Notes under the pieces: model-generated | Databases searched by the model: none | The model's input: only the letters and a program-made list of their open reading frames with translations | Told to the model about the DNA's origin: nothing | Made by a program: the position numbers and the translations under genes | Shown: positions 7,675 to 15,565 of the stretch, piece by piece | Layout: the number at the start of each line of letters is the position of its first letter | How positions within the stretch are numbered: the stretch's first letter is position 1 | Assembly (NCBI RefSeq): GCF_030345715.1 | Contig: NZ_JAUASX010000007.1 | Location: 147,078 to 211,077 of the forward strand | Direction: 5' to 3' | Length of the DNA: 64,000 bases | Origin: Solimonas sp. SE-A11 | Lineage (GTDB): Bacteria; Pseudomonadota; Gammaproteobacteria; Nevskiales; Nevskiaceae

Positions 7675-10149
7675 ATGAGCCCGGCTTTCGGATTCGCCCT
7701 GCGCCGCCTGCGCCGCGGCTGGAAGAGCGGCGAGCTGCTGATCCTCACGCTGGCGCTGGCCATCGCCGTGGCGGCGCTATCAGCCGTAGGCCTGTTCACC
7801 GACCGTGTGCGCAGCGCCATCGACAGCCAGACCGGCGACACCCTGGGTGCCGACCTGTTGTTCAGTTCGCGCAACCTGCTGCCGGACACGCTGCAGCAGC
7901 AGGTCGCCGCCAGCGGCGCGCGCACCAGTTCCTTCGTGCAGTTCCCCAGCGTGGTGCTCAACGGCGAGTCCACCGCGCTGGCCTCGATCAAGGCGGTGGC
8001 CGCGGGCTACCCGCTGCGCGGCGAGCTGCGCCTGTCCGACCTGCCCTTCGACCCCGCGCGGCCGGCGCAGGGCATCCCGGCCCCGGGCGAGGCCTGGGCC
8101 GACGCGCGCCTGTGGCAGGAGCTGGGCCTGAAGGCCGGCGACAGCGTGCAGGCTGGCAGCTCGCACTTCCGTATCGTCGCCGTACTGGAGAGCGAGCCCG
8201 ACCGCGGCAACGGCTTCTCGGACCTCGCGCCCCGGCTGATGATCAACCACGCCGATCTGGCCGCCACCGGCCTCACCGGCCCCGGCGCACGCGCGCAGTA
8301 CACGCTGATGGCCGCGGGCCCGACGCAGCCGCTTGAAGCGCTGCGCGCCATGAAGTTGCCCGAGGGCGTGCGGCGCATCGCTCCGCAGGAGGCGCGTCCG
8401 GAAATCCGCAACGCGCTGGATCGCGCCGGCCAGTTCCTCGATATCGCGGTGCTGGCGGCCACGCTGCTGGCCGCCGCCGCGGTGGCGCTGTGCGCGCACC
8501 AGCATGGCGGCAAGCTGCGCGATGAAGTCGCCCTGCTCAAGTGCCTGGGCGCGCGCAGCGGCTTCCTCGGCCGCGCACTGCTGCTGCAACTGTTGCTGCT
8601 GGGCCTGGTCGGCGGCCTGGCCGGCGCCCTGCTGGGCTTGGCGGCACAGGAGGTGGTGGCACGGTTGCTCGGCGAGCTGGTGCAGATCGCCCTGCCGGCG
8701 CCCTCGCTGCAACCGCTGCTGCTGGCCTGGGGCCTGGGCCTGCTGATGCTGCTGGGCTTCGCCGCGCCGCCGGTGCTGCAGGCGCGCTCGGTGCCGCCGC
8801 TGCGCGTATTCCAGCGCAATGCCGGCGGTAGCGTGCTGACCGGTGCGATCTGGCTGGCCGCCAGCGCCACCGTCGTCGCCCTGCTGTGGCTGCAGACCGG
8901 CGACCCCGAGCTCGCCGCCGCGGTGCTGGTGGGCGCCGGCGTGGCGCTGGCGCTGCTGGCCCTGCTGGCCTGGCTGCTGGTGCTGGCGCTGGCGCCGCTG
9001 AAGCGCGCCGTGGGCAGCTCCTGGCGCTTCGGCCTGGGCAATATCGCGCGCCGCCGCGGCGCCACGGTGGCGCAGGTGGTGGCGCTGGGCCTGGCGCTGC
9101 TGGCCCTGCTGCTGGTGTCGGTGGTGCGCCAGGACCTGCTGGTGAGCTGGCAGGACAAGCTGCCGCCGGACACGCCCAACCAGTTCCTGATCAACATCCA
9201 GCCGGCGCAGCGCGACGCGCTGCAGCAGTTCTTCACCGAGCGCGGCTACGCCGACGTCAAGCTCTGGCCGATGGCGCGCGCGCGCCTGACCGCGCTCAAC
9301 GGCACGGCGGTCACGGCGGACTCGTTCTCCGATCCCGAGACGCAGCGCTGGATCAACCGCGACTTCAACCTGTCCTGGTCCACCACGCTCAACGACGACA
9401 ACCAGTTGCTCGAGGGCGAGTGGTGGGGCGAGGCCGGGCGAGGCCAGCCCTGGATTTCGGCCACCGACTATGCCGTCGAGCGCCTCAACCTGAAGCTTGG
9501 CGACCGCATGACGCTGGACTTCGCCGGCACGCCGGTGGAGCTGACCGTGCGCAGCTTCCGCAAGGTGGACTGGGGCAGTTTCCGCCCCAACTTCTTCCTG
9601 CTGGTGCCGCCGGGGGTGATCAGCGACGTCAACGGCCAGTACATCGGCAGCTTCTACCTGCCACCGGAGCGGCGCGTGCTGCTGCGCGAACTGGTAGCGC
9701 AGTTCCCCAACGTCACCGTGCTCGACATCGAAGCGGCGATGAAGCAGGTGCGCGGCATCGTCGACCGCGTGGTGCGCGCGGTGGAATTCATCTTCCTGTT
9801 CACGCTGCTGGCCGGGCTCACCGTGCTGCTGGCGGCCATCGAGGGCACCCGCGCCGAGCGCGTGCGCGAAACCGCGCTGCTGCGCACCCTGGGCGCGCGC
9901 AGCGCCACCATCACCAAGGGCCTGCTGGCGGAGTACGCGCTGCTGGGCCTGCTGGCCGGCCTCGTGGCGGCGATCGTGGCGCAGGGCGTGGCCTGGGGGC
10001 TGGCGGCGGGGGTCTTCGATATCCCCTACGGCCTGCGTCCGGCGCTCTGGGGTATCGGCGCCGGGGTCGGCATGCTGCTGGTGGCCGCCATGGGCTGGCT
10101 GTCGCTGCGGGGGGTCCTGCGCACCCCGCCGCGGCAGGTACTGGGCTAA
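7675..10149 (+). CDS. ybbP: ABC transporter permease YbbP (FtsX-like)
   Basis: An 824-residue permease, close to the roughly 800 residues of YbbP. It has an N-terminal transmembrane helix (about 18-40), a large periplasmic MacB-like domain, a group of helices (about 255-480), a second periplasmic domain, and a final group of three helices with the FtsX signature ERVRETALLRTLGARSATI near residue 735. It should pair with YbbA to form an inner-membrane complex. The ATG at 7675 has GGAG 7 bases upstream; an in-frame upstream start lacks such a site. It must be transcribed from its own promoter between 7538 and 7674, because opgC interrupts the usual operon. Confidence 0.9.
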   Translation: MSPAFGFALRRLRRGWKSGELLILTLALAIAVAALSAVGLFTDRVRSAIDSQTGDTLGADLLFSSRNLLPDTLQQQVAASGARTSSFVQFPSVVLNGESTALASIKAVAAGYPLRGELRLSDLPFDPARPAQGIPAPGEAWADARLWQELGLKAGDSVQAGSSHFRIVAVLESEPDRGNGFSDLAPRLMINHADLAATGLTGPGARAQYTLMAAGPTQPLEALRAMKLPEGVRRIAPQEARPEIRNALDRAGQFLDIAVLAATLLAAAAVALCAHQHGGKLRDEVALLKCLGARSGFLGRALLLQLLLLGLVGGLAGALLGLAAQEVVARLLGELVQIALPAPSLQPLLLAWGLGLLMLLGFAAPPVLQARSVPPLRVFQRNAGGSVLTGAIWLAASATVVALLWLQTGDPELAAAVLVGAGVALALLALLAWLLVLALAPLKRAVGSSWRFGLGNIARRRGATVAQVVALGLALLALLLVSVVRQDLLVSWQDKLPPDTPNQFLINIQPAQRDALQQFFTERGYADVKLWPMARARLTALNGTAVTADSFSDPETQRWINRDFNLSWSTTLNDDNQLLEGEWWGEAGRGQPWISATDYAVERLNLKLGDRMTLDFAGTPVELTVRSFRKVDWGSFRPNFFLLVPPGVISDVNGQYIGSFYLPPERRVLLRELVAQFPNVTVLDIEAAMKQVRGIVDRVVRAVEFIFLFTLLAGLTVLLAAIEGTRAERVRETALLRTLGARSATITKGLLAEYALLGLLAGLVAAIVAQGVAWGLAAGVFDIPYGLRPALWGIGAGVGMLLVAAMGWLSLRGVLRTPPRQVLG

Positions 10150-10226
10150 CCCCACCACGGAGGGGTAGGACCGCATACGGGGTTCCGGTATTCCTATGGC
10201 CACAAGCCAAGGAACACCCGAACCCC

Positions 10227-11147
10227 ATGAACAAGCTACGCAAACATGCCATCGCCTGCGCCGCGATGCTGCTCTCGGCAAGCATGATGGCTGGCTGCGA
10301 CAACAACGACGATGACGGCTCTTCCGGAGGCAGCGGTGGTGGCGGCGCCGTAACCATCATCGCCGTCAACGACTCCGGCGAGATGATCCGCTTCAGCAGC
10401 GCCACGCCGGGCACGGTGACGCAGCTCACGCTGGCCGGCCTGCGCGCTGGCGAAAGCATCGTCAGCATGGATTACGATCCCTTCACCGGTGTGCTGCACG
10501 CCGTGGGCGATGCCGCCGCGGGCGGACCGCGCCTGGTGACGATCGCCATCTCCGGCACCACCGCCACGCTGACCAATGTCAGCGACTTCAATTTCACCCT
10601 GACCCCGACCGGCCAGTACGACATCGACTTCAATCCCTCCGCGGTGGAGCGCTTCCGCTACGTCGACAGCGGGCGCGAGAACGGGAGGATCAATTCCGCC
10701 AGCGGTGCCATCGCGGGCACCGATGGCACGCTCACCTATGCCGCCACCGACGCCAACTCCGCGGCGACCCCGCAGATCGCCGGCCTGGCGTACAACAACA
10801 ATGTCAGCGTCGGCGGCACGCGGCCGGCCGCCACGGCGACCACGGCCTACGGCATCGATGTTTCCGGTGATCGCCTGGTGACGGTAGGCAGCGTCAACGC
10901 CACGCCGGACTCGCCCAACACCGGCACGCTGCACACGGTGGGCGCGCTGGGCGTGGACATGTTCCTGGCGCCCTTCGACATCAGCGCGGGCAACCAGGGC
11001 TTTGCCGCCAGCTTCCTGCCCGGTGGCACCAGCCCGCGCCTGTTCTCGATCAACCTCGCCACCGGCGCGGCGACCGATGTCGGAGCGATCGCGACCCCGG
11101 CCGGCGGTGGTGGCGGCACGATCCGCGCCCTGGCGATCCAGCCCTAA
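10227..11147 (+). CDS. DUF4394-type lipoprotein
   Basis: A 306-residue lipoprotein. The signal peptide ends in MMAGC with the lipidated Cys at 24, followed by an acidic/Gly-Ser linker (DNNDDDGSSGGSGGGG) and then a beta-propeller-like domain with the DUF4394 pattern: IIAVNDSGEMIRFSSATPG, GLRAGESIVSMDYDP and AYGIDVSGDRLVTVG. DUF4394 proteins are exported and of unknown function. The frame extends far upstream in the shadow of ybbP; the ATG at 10227 is the first followed by a signal peptide. It stands alone between ybbP and mdh. Confidence 0.82.
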   Translation: MNKLRKHAIACAAMLLSASMMAGCDNNDDDGSSGGSGGGGAVTIIAVNDSGEMIRFSSATPGTVTQLTLAGLRAGESIVSMDYDPFTGVLHAVGDAAAGGPRLVTIAISGTTATLTNVSDFNFTLTPTGQYDIDFNPSAVERFRYVDSGRENGRINSASGAIAGTDGTLTYAATDANSAATPQIAGLAYNNNVSVGGTRPAATATTAYGIDVSGDRLVTVGSVNATPDSPNTGTLHTVGALGVDMFLAPFDISAGNQGFAASFLPGGTSPRLFSINLATGAATDVGAIATPAGGGGGTIRALAIQP

Positions 11148-11160
11148 GGATGGTCCGCGG

Positions 11161-11188
11161 GAGGCCGGGACCGGCGGGCCCCGGCCTC
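11161..11188 (+). terminator. Probable terminator after the DUF4394 gene
   Basis: GAGGCCGGG (11161-11169) pairs perfectly with CCCGGCCTC (11180-11188). It starts 13 bases after the stop and is followed by TCTGCGTTTT, a weak T-run, so termination may be incomplete. Confidence 0.5.
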
Positions 11189-11252
11189 TCTGCGTTTTCC
11201 GCCCCTGGACCGGTGGGGTTTCGGCCCCTTTCGGTATCCCTGGTCAAAATTG

Positions 11253-11281
11253 AGCCGCTGTCGGCCAAAAGCGGCTAAAAT
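11253..11281 (+). promoter_or_regulatory. Candidate -10 element and inverted repeat upstream of mdh
   Basis: AGCCGC (11253-11258) and GCGGCT (11271-11276) form an inverted repeat that runs into a -10-like TAAAAT (11276-11281), 47 bases before the mdh start. The -35 choice TTGAGC at 11250 gives a 20-base spacer, which is too long, so the promoter call is tentative. Confidence 0.35.
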
Positions 11282-11328
11282 TGCCGCCCCTTTGCTCCGC
11301 CCGTCCTGAATCCAGGGAGTTTTAACCG

Positions 11329-12318
11329 ATGAAGAAGCCCGTCAAGGTCGCCATCACCGGCGCCGCCGGCCAGATCGCCTACTCGCTCATTTTCCGCGTC
11401 GCCTCCGGCTCCCTGCTGGGCCCGGACCAGCCGGTCATCCTGCAGCTGCTCGAAGTGCCGGTGCCGGAAGTGCTGGAAAAGCTGAAGGGCACGGTGATGG
11501 AAGTCGATGACTGCGCCTTCCCGCTGGTGCACAGCGTCGAGATCCACTCCGATCCGATGTCGGGCTTCGAGGGCACCGATTACGCCCTGCTCGTCGGCGC
11601 CCGCCCGCGCGGCCCCGGCATGGAGCGCAAGGACCTGCTGACCGCCAACGGCGGCATCTTCGGCCCCCAGGGCAAGGCCCTGGCCGCCAAGGCCTCCAAG
11701 GACGTGCGCGCGCTGGTCGTCGGCAACCCGGCCAACACCAATGCCCTGATCGCGGCCACCGCCGCTGCCAAGGGCGGCCTCGATCCGAAGCAGATCCACG
11801 CCATGGTGCGGCTGGACCACAACCGCGCCGTCAGCCAGCTCGCCACCAAGACCGGCGTGCACGGCAACAACATCGAGAAGGTCATCATCTGGGGCAACCA
11901 CAGCTCCACCCAGTACCCGGACATCAGCCACACCACCGTCGGTGGCAAGGCTGCCAAGGACCTGGTCGACCAGAACTGGATCGAGAAGGACTTCATCCCG
12001 GTCGTGCAGCAGCGCGGCGCCGCCATCATCAAGGCGCGTGGCCTGTCGTCGGCCGCCTCGGCCGCCTCGGCCGCCGTCGACCACATGCACGATTGGGCCC
12101 TGGGCTCCAACGGCAAGTGGGTGTCCATGGGCGTGCCCTCGGACGGCAGCTACGGCATCAAGCCGGGCATCGTCTACGGCTACCCCTGCATCTGCAAGAA
12201 CGGCCAATACGAGATCGTGCAGGGCCTGAGCGTGGACGAGTTCTCGCGCGCCCGCATGACGATCACCGAGAACGAGCTGCGCGAAGAGCGCGCCGCGATC
12301 GAAGAGCTGCTCGCCTAA
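11329..12318 (+). CDS. mdh: Malate dehydrogenase
   Basis: A 329-residue NAD-dependent malate dehydrogenase of the cytosolic-like group, converting malate to oxaloacetate in the TCA cycle. The NAD loop [11 protein letters not shown] is at residues 10-20, substrate arginines lie in [11 protein letters not shown], the Asp of the Asp-His pair is in [13 protein letters not shown], and the catalytic His is in [13 protein letters not shown]. Length is typical. AGGGAG lies 10 bases upstream of the ATG. A strong terminator follows 21 bases after the stop, and the stop codon itself overlaps the stop of the convergent tetR gene. Confidence 0.95.
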   Translation: MKKPVKVAITGAAGQIAYSLIFRVASGSLLGPDQPVILQLLEVPVPEVLEKLKGTVMEVDDCAFPLVHSVEIHSDPMSGFEGTDYALLVGARPRGPGMERKDLLTANGGIFGPQGKALAAKASKDVRALVVGNPANTNALIAATAAAKGGLDPKQIHAMVRLDHNRAVSQLATKTGVHGNNIEKVIIWGNHSSTQYPDISHTTVGGKAAKDLVDQNWIEKDFIPVVQQRGAAIIKARGLSSAASAASAAVDHMHDWALGSNGKWVSMGVPSDGSYGIKPGIVYGYPCICKNGQYEIVQGLSVDEFSRARMTITENELREERAAIEELLA

Positions 12319-12962
12319 AAGCGCTGCACCCGTGGTGAAGAAGGCCGCCTCCGGGCGGCCTTCTTTTTTGCACCGGCCTGCAGATAGGCACCCAGCATGT
12401 CGGCCAGCGCGCCGATGATCTCGGAACGCTGCAGCACCGGGCTCTCCAGGCTCAGGTAGTAGGCCACGGTGTAGTGCAGCGAGTTGATCGCCACGAACAG
12501 CGCCGCCGGCAGGTTCTCCACCTGGTACTGCTCGTGGTGGCGCAGCAGGTAGACGCGGCAGGCCTCGGTCATGTGCTGCTCCAGCGCGCGGAAGGTGCTG
12601 CGCGTGCGCAGCCGGTCCCAGTGTCGCGTCAGCTCGCGGCGGCAGGGGTCGTTCTCCACCACCTCGAACACCGCCTCGAGGATGCCGCGCGTGATATCGC
12701 GGGCATCGGCGTCGATCAGCGCGCGCAGCCGCCCGTCCACCACTGCCAGCAGCTCCGCCGCGTGGCGCTGCAGCAGGGCCTCGACCAGGGCGTCCTTGTC
12801 GTCGAAGTACTGGTACAGCGAGCCGATGCTGACGCCGGCCGCCTCGGCCACGTGGTTGGTGGTGAGGTTGTCCAGGCCGCGCTCGACGATCACCCGCGCG
12901 GCGGCGTCCAACAGGGTGGCCACCATGTCGCGCGAACGCTGCTGCACCGGCCGCTTCCGCAT
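12315..12962 (-). CDS. TetR family transcriptional regulator
   Basis: A 215-residue TetR repressor. The N-terminal HTH (about residues 12-58) includes [19 protein letters not shown] and the recognition region [19 protein letters not shown]; the rest is a helical ligand domain. It is divergent from the DUF2236 oxygenase gene, with an 18-bp palindrome between them, so it probably represses both. The last 15 or so residues ([12 protein letters not shown]) are encoded by the opposite strand of the mdh terminator, and its TAG overlaps the mdh TAA. GGAGGGACC precedes the chosen ATG. Confidence 0.88.
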   Translation of the reverse strand: MRKRPVQQRSRDMVATLLDAAARVIVERGLDNLTTNHVAEAAGVSIGSLYQYFDDKDALVEALLQRHAAELLAVVDGRLRALIDADARDITRGILEAVFEVVENDPCRRELTRHWDRLRTRSTFRALEQHMTEACRVYLLRHHEQYQVENLPAALFVAINSLHYTVAYYLSLESPVLQRSEIIGALADMLGAYLQAGAKKKAARRRPSSPRVQRF

Positions 12963-12980
12963 GGTCCCTCCCGACGCGAG

Positions 12981-13010
12981 TTGAATGCGAGTAAATGCTC
13001 GCAATAGGGT
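12981..13010 (+). promoter_or_regulatory. TetR operator and candidate promoter of the DUF2236 gene
   Basis: TGCGAG (12986-12991) and CTCGCA (12998-13003) form a perfect inverted repeat around TAAATG, a typical TetR operator layout. It fills the 18-base spacer between a -35-like TTGAAT (12981-12986) and a -10-like TAGGGT (13005-13010), so binding would block the polymerase. It is the only such palindrome in the 87-base divergent gap. Confidence 0.6.
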
Positions 13011-13049
13011 AGCCCATCGCCACTTCCTGGCAAACCTGCGAGACCTGCC

Positions 13050-14276
13050 ATGGCCGAAGGCTCCGCCCGCCCCGCCATCCCGCGCCGCCATGGCGCCGAC
13101 CTGGAGACCGGCCGCCGCATGGCCGGGCCGCTGCGCTGGCTGATCCGCGGCAACCCCGAGCCCAGCCCGACGCAGTGGCAGGCCATCGGCGAGTCCCTGA
13201 ACCAGGGCGACCCGGCGATGGACCAGCTGGTGGACTGGATGGCCGCCGAGGGCCTGCGCCACACCAAGCCGCTGTTCGACCGCGCGCTGGACCAGGGCAT
13301 CGCCGCCCTGCCCGACGCGCCGGAGCCGCTGCGCCGCTTCTTTGTCGCGGTGGAGGCCCGCCCGGCCTGGGTGAAGCCGGCGCTGCTGGCAGAGGGCGCC
13401 CGCGCCTGCGGCATCTCCGGCCTCACCGGCATGGACGTGCTGCGCGACTTCGGCCTGATGGCCGGCTACCAGGCTGGCGCCATCAATCGCAGCCTGGTGC
13501 TGACCGGCGCGCTGCAGAAGGGCGCGCAGCGCCGCGTGGCCGAGACCACCAAGTGGTGGATCGACGCCACCCGCCCCGGCGGCATGGAGCGCGGCGCGCC
13601 GGGCTGGCGCAGCACGCTGCAGGTGCGCCTGATCCACGCCATGGTGCGTCGCCACCTGCAGCGCCACCCCGAGTGGGACGCCGGGCAGTACGGCCTGCCG
13701 GTGAACCAGGGCGACATGCACGCCACCTACCTGGCCTTCAGCGTGATCTTCCTGTTCGGCCAGCGCCTGCTGGGCGTGCCGCTGACGGCGCGCGAGGGCC
13801 ACGCCGCGATGCACCTGTGGAAGTACATCGGCTGGCTGATGGGCATCGACGAGCACTGGCTGGGCGACGGCGAACAGGCCGGGCGCATCGCGCTGTACCA
13901 GAACCTGCTGGCGCAGGCGCCGCCGGACGAGACCAGCCGCCAGCTCGGCCGCCCATTGGCGGACGAGCCCCTGCAGCGCCGCTACCGCCGGCTGGCCTGG
14001 CTGCAGGGCCGCTGGAACCGCGCCAAGCACCTGTCCATCGCCCGCGCCTTCGTCGGCCGCCGCGGCATGGACGCGCTGGGGCTGCCGGAGGGCGTGCTGC
14101 CCTGGTACCCGCTGCTGACCATCGGGCCCAGGCTGGGCTGGCACCTGGCGCATCGGCTGCTGCCCGGCGGCCGCGAGCGGCTGGTGCGGCGCGGGCTGAA
14201 GGTGCAGGAAGAATACCTGGAGGTGCTGTTCGGGGATGGGGAGAAGGAACTGACCAGACCGATGGACGGACATTGA
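13050..14276 (+). CDS. DUF2236 / MpaB-like oxygenase family protein
   Basis: A 408-residue protein of the DUF2236 family, which includes the rubber oxygenase Lcp and fungal MpaB. The family core is visible: AETTKWWIDATRPGGM, then VRLIHAMVRRHL (the His candidate for the haem ligand) and QGDMHATYLAFSV, followed by the helix GHAAMHLWKYIGWLMGID. Lcp-type enzymes use haem b to cleave polyisoprene with O2; most bacterial DUF2236 proteins have no known substrate and no secretion signal, as here. The TetR gene next to it and the shared operator suggest induction by a small hydrophobic compound. Confidence 0.8.
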   Translation: MAEGSARPAIPRRHGADLETGRRMAGPLRWLIRGNPEPSPTQWQAIGESLNQGDPAMDQLVDWMAAEGLRHTKPLFDRALDQGIAALPDAPEPLRRFFVAVEARPAWVKPALLAEGARACGISGLTGMDVLRDFGLMAGYQAGAINRSLVLTGALQKGAQRRVAETTKWWIDATRPGGMERGAPGWRSTLQVRLIHAMVRRHLQRHPEWDAGQYGLPVNQGDMHATYLAFSVIFLFGQRLLGVPLTAREGHAAMHLWKYIGWLMGIDEHWLGDGEQAGRIALYQNLLAQAPPDETSRQLGRPLADEPLQRRYRRLAWLQGRWNRAKHLSIARAFVGRRGMDALGLPEGVLPWYPLLTIGPRLGWHLAHRLLPGGRERLVRRGLKVQEEYLEVLFGDGEKELTRPMDGH

Positions 14277-14290
14277 AGGTTCTGGCGTTT

Positions 14291-14317
14291 CCGTTCGTCC
14301 TGAGCCTGTCGAAGGGT
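14291..14317 (+). repeat. Half copy of the CCTGAGCCTGTCGAAGG repeat
   Basis: The segment contains CGTTCGTCCTGAGCCTGTCG and then AAGGGTG, the same motif as in the paired copies at 37371-37480 and 62477-62569. Here only one arm is present, 15 bases after the DUF2236 stop codon. Confidence 0.65.
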
Positions 14318-14328
14318 GAGGTGGATCA

Positions 14329-14353
14329 GGCAGATGTCCAGTGGACATCTGCC
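14329..14353. repeat. Perfect 25-bp palindrome
   Basis: GGCAGATGTCCA and TGGACATCTGCC (12 bp each) flank a single G. It lies 53 bases after the DUF2236 gene and before the CorA-type gene. The near-zero loop fits a protein-binding site or repeat remnant better than an RNA hairpin. Confidence 0.6.
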
Positions 14354-14362
14354 CCGCCGAAT

Positions 14363-14432
14363 GCCCGGCCAAGGATGGCCGGGCCGGGCTGAGATAGGCG
14401 AGCCCAGGTCGCGCCATGGATGGCACTCCCCC
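14363..14432 (+). repeat. Dispersed ATGGATGGC palindromic repeat, copy 1
   Basis: It starts with the inverted repeat GCCCGGCC/GGCCGGGC and ends with CGCCATGGATGGCA. Sixty-four bases align without gaps to the reverse complement of 55795-55858, about three quarters identical by eye. A third, related block is at 45828-45874. Confidence 0.6.
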
Positions 14433-14481
14433 TTCGCTCCTCAGGGCGAATGGCTTCTGCCTCTTCAGGTGACCCGGATCG

Positions 14482-14510
14482 CTGACTGCACCTCTGCATG
14501 CTGCTATTTT
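14482..14510 (+). promoter_or_regulatory. Candidate leaderless promoter of the CorA-type gene
   Basis: A -35-like CTGACT (14482-14487), a 17-base spacer, and an extended -10 TGCTATTTT (14502-14510). Seven bases later comes the A of the ATG at 14517, preceded by CCCCCC with no Shine-Dalgarno sequence, so transcription would begin at or next to the start codon. Confidence 0.5.
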
Positions 14511-14516
14511 CCCCCC

Positions 14517-15479
14517 ATGCAGATCTTCCACTTCAACAACGGCGAGCCGCCCCGCATCCTGCCGCCGGACGCGCCCCTGCCGGAGACCGGCCTGATCTGG
14601 GCCGACTTCCTCCGTGACGAGGCCGAGGGCTGGGAATGCTGGGCGGAGCCGGTGGTGGGCGTGGCGATCGAGCCGCAGCACGTCAGCGACAGCATGAACC
14701 CCTATCACCCGTCGTTCTTCGACGGCACCTCGGAGTACGACATGCTCGTGTTCCAGGGCCTGGGGCCCAACGACGATCCCTTTCCGGTGGAGACGCGCAC
14801 CGCCGCGTTCTTCCTGTTCCGCCGCGTGCTGATCACGGTGCGCGCGGAGGACAACGTCAGCTTCCATGTCGTGCAGCAGCGCATCCGCGACGGCCGCATG
14901 CGGAGCGCGGAGTCGGTGCTGAGCCTGGCCCATGCCGTGCTCGACGTGATGGTGGACCGCTACCTGAAGGTGCGCGAGCCGATGGAGCAACGCTTCTCGG
15001 TGCTGCAGGATGAGCTGCTGGACCCGGACAGCCGCATGAGCGACTGGCGCGCGCTGCTGCGCGGCCGCCGCGTAGCGCGGCAGATGGAGGCGCTGGCCGA
15101 GAGCCAGCTGGAGGCCCTGGACTCCTGGCGCCGCAATTCATTCCTCGACTGCAGCCCGCACGACGAGGTGAAGATCCGCGACCTGGTGGAACACGTGAAC
15201 CGCGTGCTCAACCACGCTTCCGGCCAGGAGCGCGATATCGAGGCCGCCGTGCAGCTGCATTTCGCCATCGCCACCGGGCGCACCAACCGCATCGTGCAAT
15301 TCCTGACCGTGCTGTCGGCGATCTTCTTCCCGCTGACGCTGATCACCGGCATCTACGGCATGAACTTCGAGCACATCCCCTGGGCGGGAGCGCGCTACGG
15401 CTTCGAGGCGATGCTGCTGTTCCTGCTCGTGATGGGCCTCGCGCTGCTGTATATCTTCCGGAAGCGCCGGTATCTTTAG
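14517..15479 (+). CDS. CorA/ZntB-type divalent cation transporter
   Basis: A 320-residue member of the CorA superfamily. A long soluble N-terminal domain (about residues 1-250) precedes two transmembrane helices, with the pore signature YGMN between them (YGMNFEHIPW). The terminal residues RKRRYL are basic, as usual for the cytoplasmic tail. Family members move Mg2+, Co2+ or Zn2+ as pentamers across the inner membrane; ZntB-like proteins have this length, but the ion cannot be fixed from sequence alone. The ATG is supported by conservation of the start and by an apparent leaderless promoter; no ribosome-binding site is present. Confidence 0.88.
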   Translation: MQIFHFNNGEPPRILPPDAPLPETGLIWADFLRDEAEGWECWAEPVVGVAIEPQHVSDSMNPYHPSFFDGTSEYDMLVFQGLGPNDDPFPVETRTAAFFLFRRVLITVRAEDNVSFHVVQQRIRDGRMRSAESVLSLAHAVLDVMVDRYLKVREPMEQRFSVLQDELLDPDSRMSDWRALLRGRRVARQMEALAESQLEALDSWRRNSFLDCSPHDEVKIRDLVEHVNRVLNHASGQERDIEAAVQLHFAIATGRTNRIVQFLTVLSAIFFPLTLITGIYGMNFEHIPWAGARYGFEAMLLFLLVMGLALLYIFRKRRYL

Positions 15480-15509
15480 CGCCCCGGAACGGCATGTCGC
15501 CCAAATCCT

Positions 15510-15539
15510 TTGCTTTTGCAACTAAATACAACATTTAAT
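15510..15539 (+). promoter_or_regulatory. Candidate promoter of the chorismatase gene
   Basis: An AT-rich island in an otherwise GC-rich gap: TTGCTT (15510-15515), 18-base spacer, TTTAAT (15534-15539). Transcription would start near 15546, giving a very short leader to either possible start (GTG 15554 or ATG 15566). Confidence 0.45.
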
Positions 15540-15565
15540 CACGCAATGCCCGCGTGATCCTTGCC

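Noticed and set aside
7780..10281. An 833-codon open frame on the minus strand
   Set aside because: It is antisense to ybbP, repetitive in Gln/Arg/His and without motifs. The opposite frame is a complete FtsX-like permease.
12963..14990. Upstream extension of the TetR frame
   Set aside because: The frame is open far upstream but is antisense to the DUF2236 gene. The ribosome-binding site and HTH start fix the ATG at 12962.
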